Assembly (NCBI GenBank): GCA_030590525.1
Contig: JAUUYI010000084.1
Coordinates: 1-7,966, forward strand
Direction of reading: 5' to 3'
DNA from: Sedimenticola sp.
Lineage (GTDB): Bacteria > Pseudomonadota > Gammaproteobacteria > Chromatiales > Chromatiaceae
Length of the DNA stretch: 7,966 bases
Shown piece by piece: positions 6,146 to 7,966 of the stretch (positions within the stretch are counted from its first letter, which is position 1; each line of letters opens with the position of its first letter). The translations under genes and the position numbers were made by a program. Below the pieces are notes generated by a model. It did no database searches. It had not been told where the DNA came from and saw only the letters and a program-made list of their open reading frames with translations.

Positions 6146-6208
6146 CAGGCCGTGGAATTTTTCGGGGCCCGCCGCAATCTCATTCTGTCCTCTGTCCTCT
6201 GTCCTCTG
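6108..6208. repeat. Inverted repeat of AGGACAGA units between convergent genes
   Basis: The left arm (6108-6128, starting CAGAGGACAG and ending CAGAATG) pairs with 6181-6201 at 19 of 21 positions. Each arm also contains short tandem units: GAATGACA three times after the left arm, and TCTGTCC or TGTCCTC units to 6208 on the right. The left arm lies inside the end of the FlhB-like gene, and the right arm ends just before the fliJ stop. The 65-base convergent gap contains the rest. It could act as a bidirectional transcription end because of its symmetry, but it lacks a clear GC stem with T run. Confidence 0.7.
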
Positions 6209-6210
6209 AT

Positions 6211-6639
6211 TCACCGCACGCGCTGGTTGTGGTCGTCTGTCTCTTTCTGCTCCCGGCTCTCCGCCTGCTTGTGCTCCGAGTCCTGATAACGGGCTATCAC
6301 CTTGCCCATCACCTGGGTGCGCATATGCTTGTGCTGCCACTTCTGCTTGCACTCCGAGCACTCACTCAGGGTAGTGGATACGATCTTCTCCTGCGCTTGA
6401 ATCGCCCGTTCCAGTTTACCTAGAAAGGCCCGATACTCCTGCAGCTGAGTGGCCGAGATTCCAGACTGTGCTGCATCCTGGAAACGTGCAAGATACTCTT
6501 TGTGAAACTGTTTGAGCTCATCCAGTTTCGACTCCTGCTGCTGCATCCTGTGCCGAGAGCTGCCAAGCGCCCTGGCCGCTTCCTGTTCCCGGGATGCGAC
6601 CACCCGCTGTACCGGCTGAAATCTCTTCGATGAGACCAA
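6211..6639 (-). CDS. fliJ: Flagellar export protein FliJ
   Basis: The 142-residue product is close to the usual FliJ length of about 147. It is highly charged and almost entirely helical, with two long coiled-coil stretches (about 10-58 and 62-120), as expected for the protein that forms the central stalk of the FliI ATPase ring and escorts export chaperones. FQPVQRVVASREQEAARALG (7-26) resembles the FliJ N-terminus, and LQEYRAFLGKLERAIQAQE (66-84) the second helix. It lies downstream of fliI on the same strand, the normal order. The start is a TTG at 6639 with AGGAG eight bases before it. An ATG seven bases upstream is out of frame and only one base from the AGGAG, so it should not be used. 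The C-terminal tail after about residue 120 is Gln/Glu/Lys-rich and divergent. The gap to fliI is unusually long because of an inserted repeat element. Confidence 0.87.
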   Translation of the reverse strand: MVSSKRFQPVQRVVASREQEAARALGSSRHRMQQQESKLDELKQFHKEYLARFQDAAQSGISATQLQEYRAFLGKLERAIQAQEKIVSTTLSECSECKQKWQHKHMRTQVMGKVIARYQDSEHKQAESREQKETDDHNQRVR

Positions 6640-6681
6640 AATCCATACTCCTGTTCAATCTACTGGCCATTGGAGCCAGTT

Positions 6682-6942
6682 ACTAGTACAGCGCCGCATA
6701 AGCAGCGATGAAGAATATGTTGGGTTACGGCGCGCTCATAATCTGGTGATAACTTGAAATATCAGCGAGATGCGCGCCTAACCCAACCTACATTATATTC
6801 ACGGGCACTTGCGCGGTTCCGTACTAGAATATGTTGGGTTACGGCGCGCTCATAATCCGATTATAACTCGAAATATCAGCAAGATGCGCGCCTAACTCAA
6901 CCTACATTATATTCACGGGCACTTGTGCGGTTCCGTACTAGT
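6682..6942. mobile_element. MITE-like element in the fliI-fliJ gap
   Basis: The element is bounded by terminal inverted repeats of 21 bases. The left end (6682-6702) and the reverse complement of the right end (6922-6942) both start ACTAGTAC, share CCGCA and AAG further in, and match at 17 of 21 positions. Between them lies a foldback core present twice. No transposase is encoded, so this is a non-autonomous element. Both outer ends carry TACTAGT (6681-6687 and 6936-6942). CTAG may be the target sequence, but whether these bases are a target duplication or the repeat tips cannot be told from one copy. Removing it would leave about 43 bases between fliI and fliJ, close to ordinary operon spacing. 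The fliI stop codon TAG (6940-6938) falls in the right tip. Confidence 0.75.
6712..6939. repeat. Two tandem 114-bp repeats with foldback cores
   Basis: The copies at 6712-6825 and 6826-6939 differ at 7 of 114 positions. Each begins AGAATATGTTGGGTTACGG and ends GGTTCCGTACT, the latter being the right terminus of the enclosing element. Each contains a foldback: GTTGGGTTACGGCGCGC on the left pairs with GCGCGCCTAACCCAAC on the right with one bulged base (6718-6790 and 6832-6904). Copy 2 has one base change that weakens the stem (CCC to CTC). The left terminus is present only once, so the tandem arose by partial duplication inside the element. Confidence 0.88.
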
Positions 6943-7966
6943 GGCTCGGGACGAGGCCCGTTTCCAGCTGTTGCGGAAACAGGGCCATCAACTCCTGCAG
7001 GCTCTGGGACAACGGAACCGGTGTATCGATCTCTTGCCGCAGAAACGCCTCCAGAGAGGGCATCGCCTCGATCGCTGCGTCGATACGCTCGTCTGATCCC
7101 CGCTCATAGGCACCGACGGCAATCAGATCCTGATTCTGGCGATAGAGCGAGTAGAGATACTTGAAACTCCTGGCGGCCTGCTGGTGCTCCGCGTTGGTGA
7201 TATCGGTCATGGCACGGCTGACGGATGCTTCGATATCGATCGCAGGATAGTGCCCGCTATCCGCCAGCTGACGCGACAGGACCACATGCCCATCCAGGAT
7301 GGCCCGGGCGGCGTCCGCGATCGGATCATTCTGATCGTCCCCCTCTGCCAGCACCGTATAAAAGGCAGTGATTGACCCCCCGCCCTGGTCACCATTGCCC
7401 GCCCGTTCCACCAATTGCGGCAGCTTGGAGAACACCGAGGGTGGGTATCCCTTGGTGGCTGGTGGCTCATGAATGGCCAGGCCGATCTCCCGCTGTGCCT
7501 GGGCAAAGCGGGTGAGCGAGTCCATCAACAGCAGCACCTGCTTGCCCTGATCCCTGAAGTGCTCTGCAATACTGGTTGCGAGCATAGCGCCGTGCATACG
7601 TCGCAGCGGTGGATTATCCGCGGGAACCGCCACCACTACCGCCCGGGAGAGCCCACGCTCTCCCAGGATATTCTGTACGAATTCCTTCACCTCCCGGCCA
7701 CGTTCTCCGATCAGACCAACAACGGTGATATCTGCGTTGGTGTAGCGGGTCATCATGCCCAACAGCACACTCTTGCCCACACCGGAACCGGCAAACAGTC
7801 CCAGACGTTGTCCCCTGCCCACACTCAACAGGGCGTTGATGGCGCGCACCCCGACATCCAGCGGTTCCCGGATCGGCGTACGAAAGAGCGGATTGAAGCT
7901 CTTGCCAGTCAGGGGTCGCCGTTCTGCCGTATGTATCGGGCCCTTTCCGTCCAGAGGCCGGCCGGC
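6938..7966 (-). CDS. fliI: Flagellum-specific ATP synthase/export ATPase FliI (5' end beyond window)
   Basis: The window holds the last 342 residues; the frame stays open to the right edge. FliI is usually about 440-460 residues, so about 110 N-terminal residues are missing. It is the cytoplasmic hexameric ATPase that helps deliver export substrates to the flagellar type III gate. Counting from the right edge, GRPLDGKGP (2-10) and [23 protein letters not shown] (25-47) precede the Walker A loop AGSGVGKS (59-66). The catalytic glutamate is in [12 protein letters not shown] (85-96), the Walker B strand in [13 protein letters not shown] (144-156) and the ATPase signature in [11 protein letters not shown] (241-251). 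[11 protein letters not shown] and the absence of beta-subunit features separate it from F1 ATPase; the fliJ neighbour separates it from the injectisome homologue. The stop TAG lies at the tip of the inserted repeat element. Confidence 0.96.
   Translation of the reverse strand, partial: AGRPLDGKGPIHTAERRPLTGKSFNPLFRTPIREPLDVGVRAINALLSVGRGQRLGLFAGSGVGKSVLLGMMTRYTNADITVVGLIGERGREVKEFVQNILGERGLSRAVVVAVPADNPPLRRMHGAMLATSIAEHFRDQGKQVLLLMDSLTRFAQAQREIGLAIHEPPATKGYPPSVFSKLPQLVERAGNGDQGGGSITAFYTVLAEGDDQNDPIADAARAILDGHVVLSRQLADSGHYPAIDIEASVSRAMTDITNAEHQQAARSFKYLYSLYRQNQDLIAVGAYERGSDERIDAAIEAMPSLEAFLRQEIDTPVPLSQSLQELMALFPQQLETGLVPSH

Noticed and set aside
6712..6939. CRISPR array, because of direct repeats
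   Set aside because: There are only two contiguous 114-bp units with no spacers, each containing a foldback, and no cas genes are present.

Overview
The window reads as chromosomal DNA from a flagellated, Gram-negative proteobacterium, most likely a gammaproteobacterium. The reasons are an RdgC recombination protein (a beta/gammaproteobacterial family), a proteobacterial set of flagellar type III export genes, and a TviB-type UDP-sugar dehydrogenase, all in moderately GC-rich sequence. I cannot name a genus. A free-living or symbiotic environmental gammaproteobacterium is a guess based on the many small foldback repeats between genes.

Layout. Positions 1-460 hold no gene I can support, but contain a foldback repeat (70-154) and an 18-base sequence that recurs near 2818. 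At 461-1738 (+) is tviB, a UDP-GlcNAc/GalNAc 6-dehydrogenase. It converges, with a 16-base gap, on rdgC (1755-2654, -). A 224-base divergent intergenic region follows, then two overlapping genes of the AmmeMemoRadiSam set: the MEMO1-family protein B (2879-3667, +) and the AMMECR1-domain protein A (3645-4244, +). Positions 4245-4619 are non-coding and filled by a nested inverted-repeat element. Next come a FliK-like hook-length control protein (4620-5834, +) and, overlapping it by four bases, a small protein resembling the FlhB cytoplasmic switch domain (5831-6145, +). Converging on these are fliJ (6211-6639, -) and the 3' three quarters of fliI (6938-7966, -), which runs off the right edge.

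How the genes work together. FliI is the export ATPase and FliJ its central-stalk chaperone. FliK measures hook or rod length and normally acts through the cytoplasmic domain of FlhB, so the FliK-like/FlhB-like pair is functionally linked to fliIJ although it lies on the opposite strand. The AmmeMemoRadiSam A and B proteins usually accompany a radical SAM enzyme in a system of unknown function; no radical SAM gene is in the window. tviB supplies UDP-hexosaminuronic acid for surface polysaccharide or glycosylation. rdgC is a DNA-binding modulator of RecA.

The most distinctive feature is repeat content. Four structurally different foldback families lie between genes. One is a roughly 261-bp MITE-like element inside the fliI-fliJ gap. 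It has 21-bp terminal inverted repeats starting ACTAGTAC, and a 114-bp partial tandem duplication covers its foldback core and one terminus. I found no convincingly new protein system. The best leads are this MITE inside a flagellar operon, the nested hairpin element upstream of fliK, and the AmmeMemoRadiSam pair.
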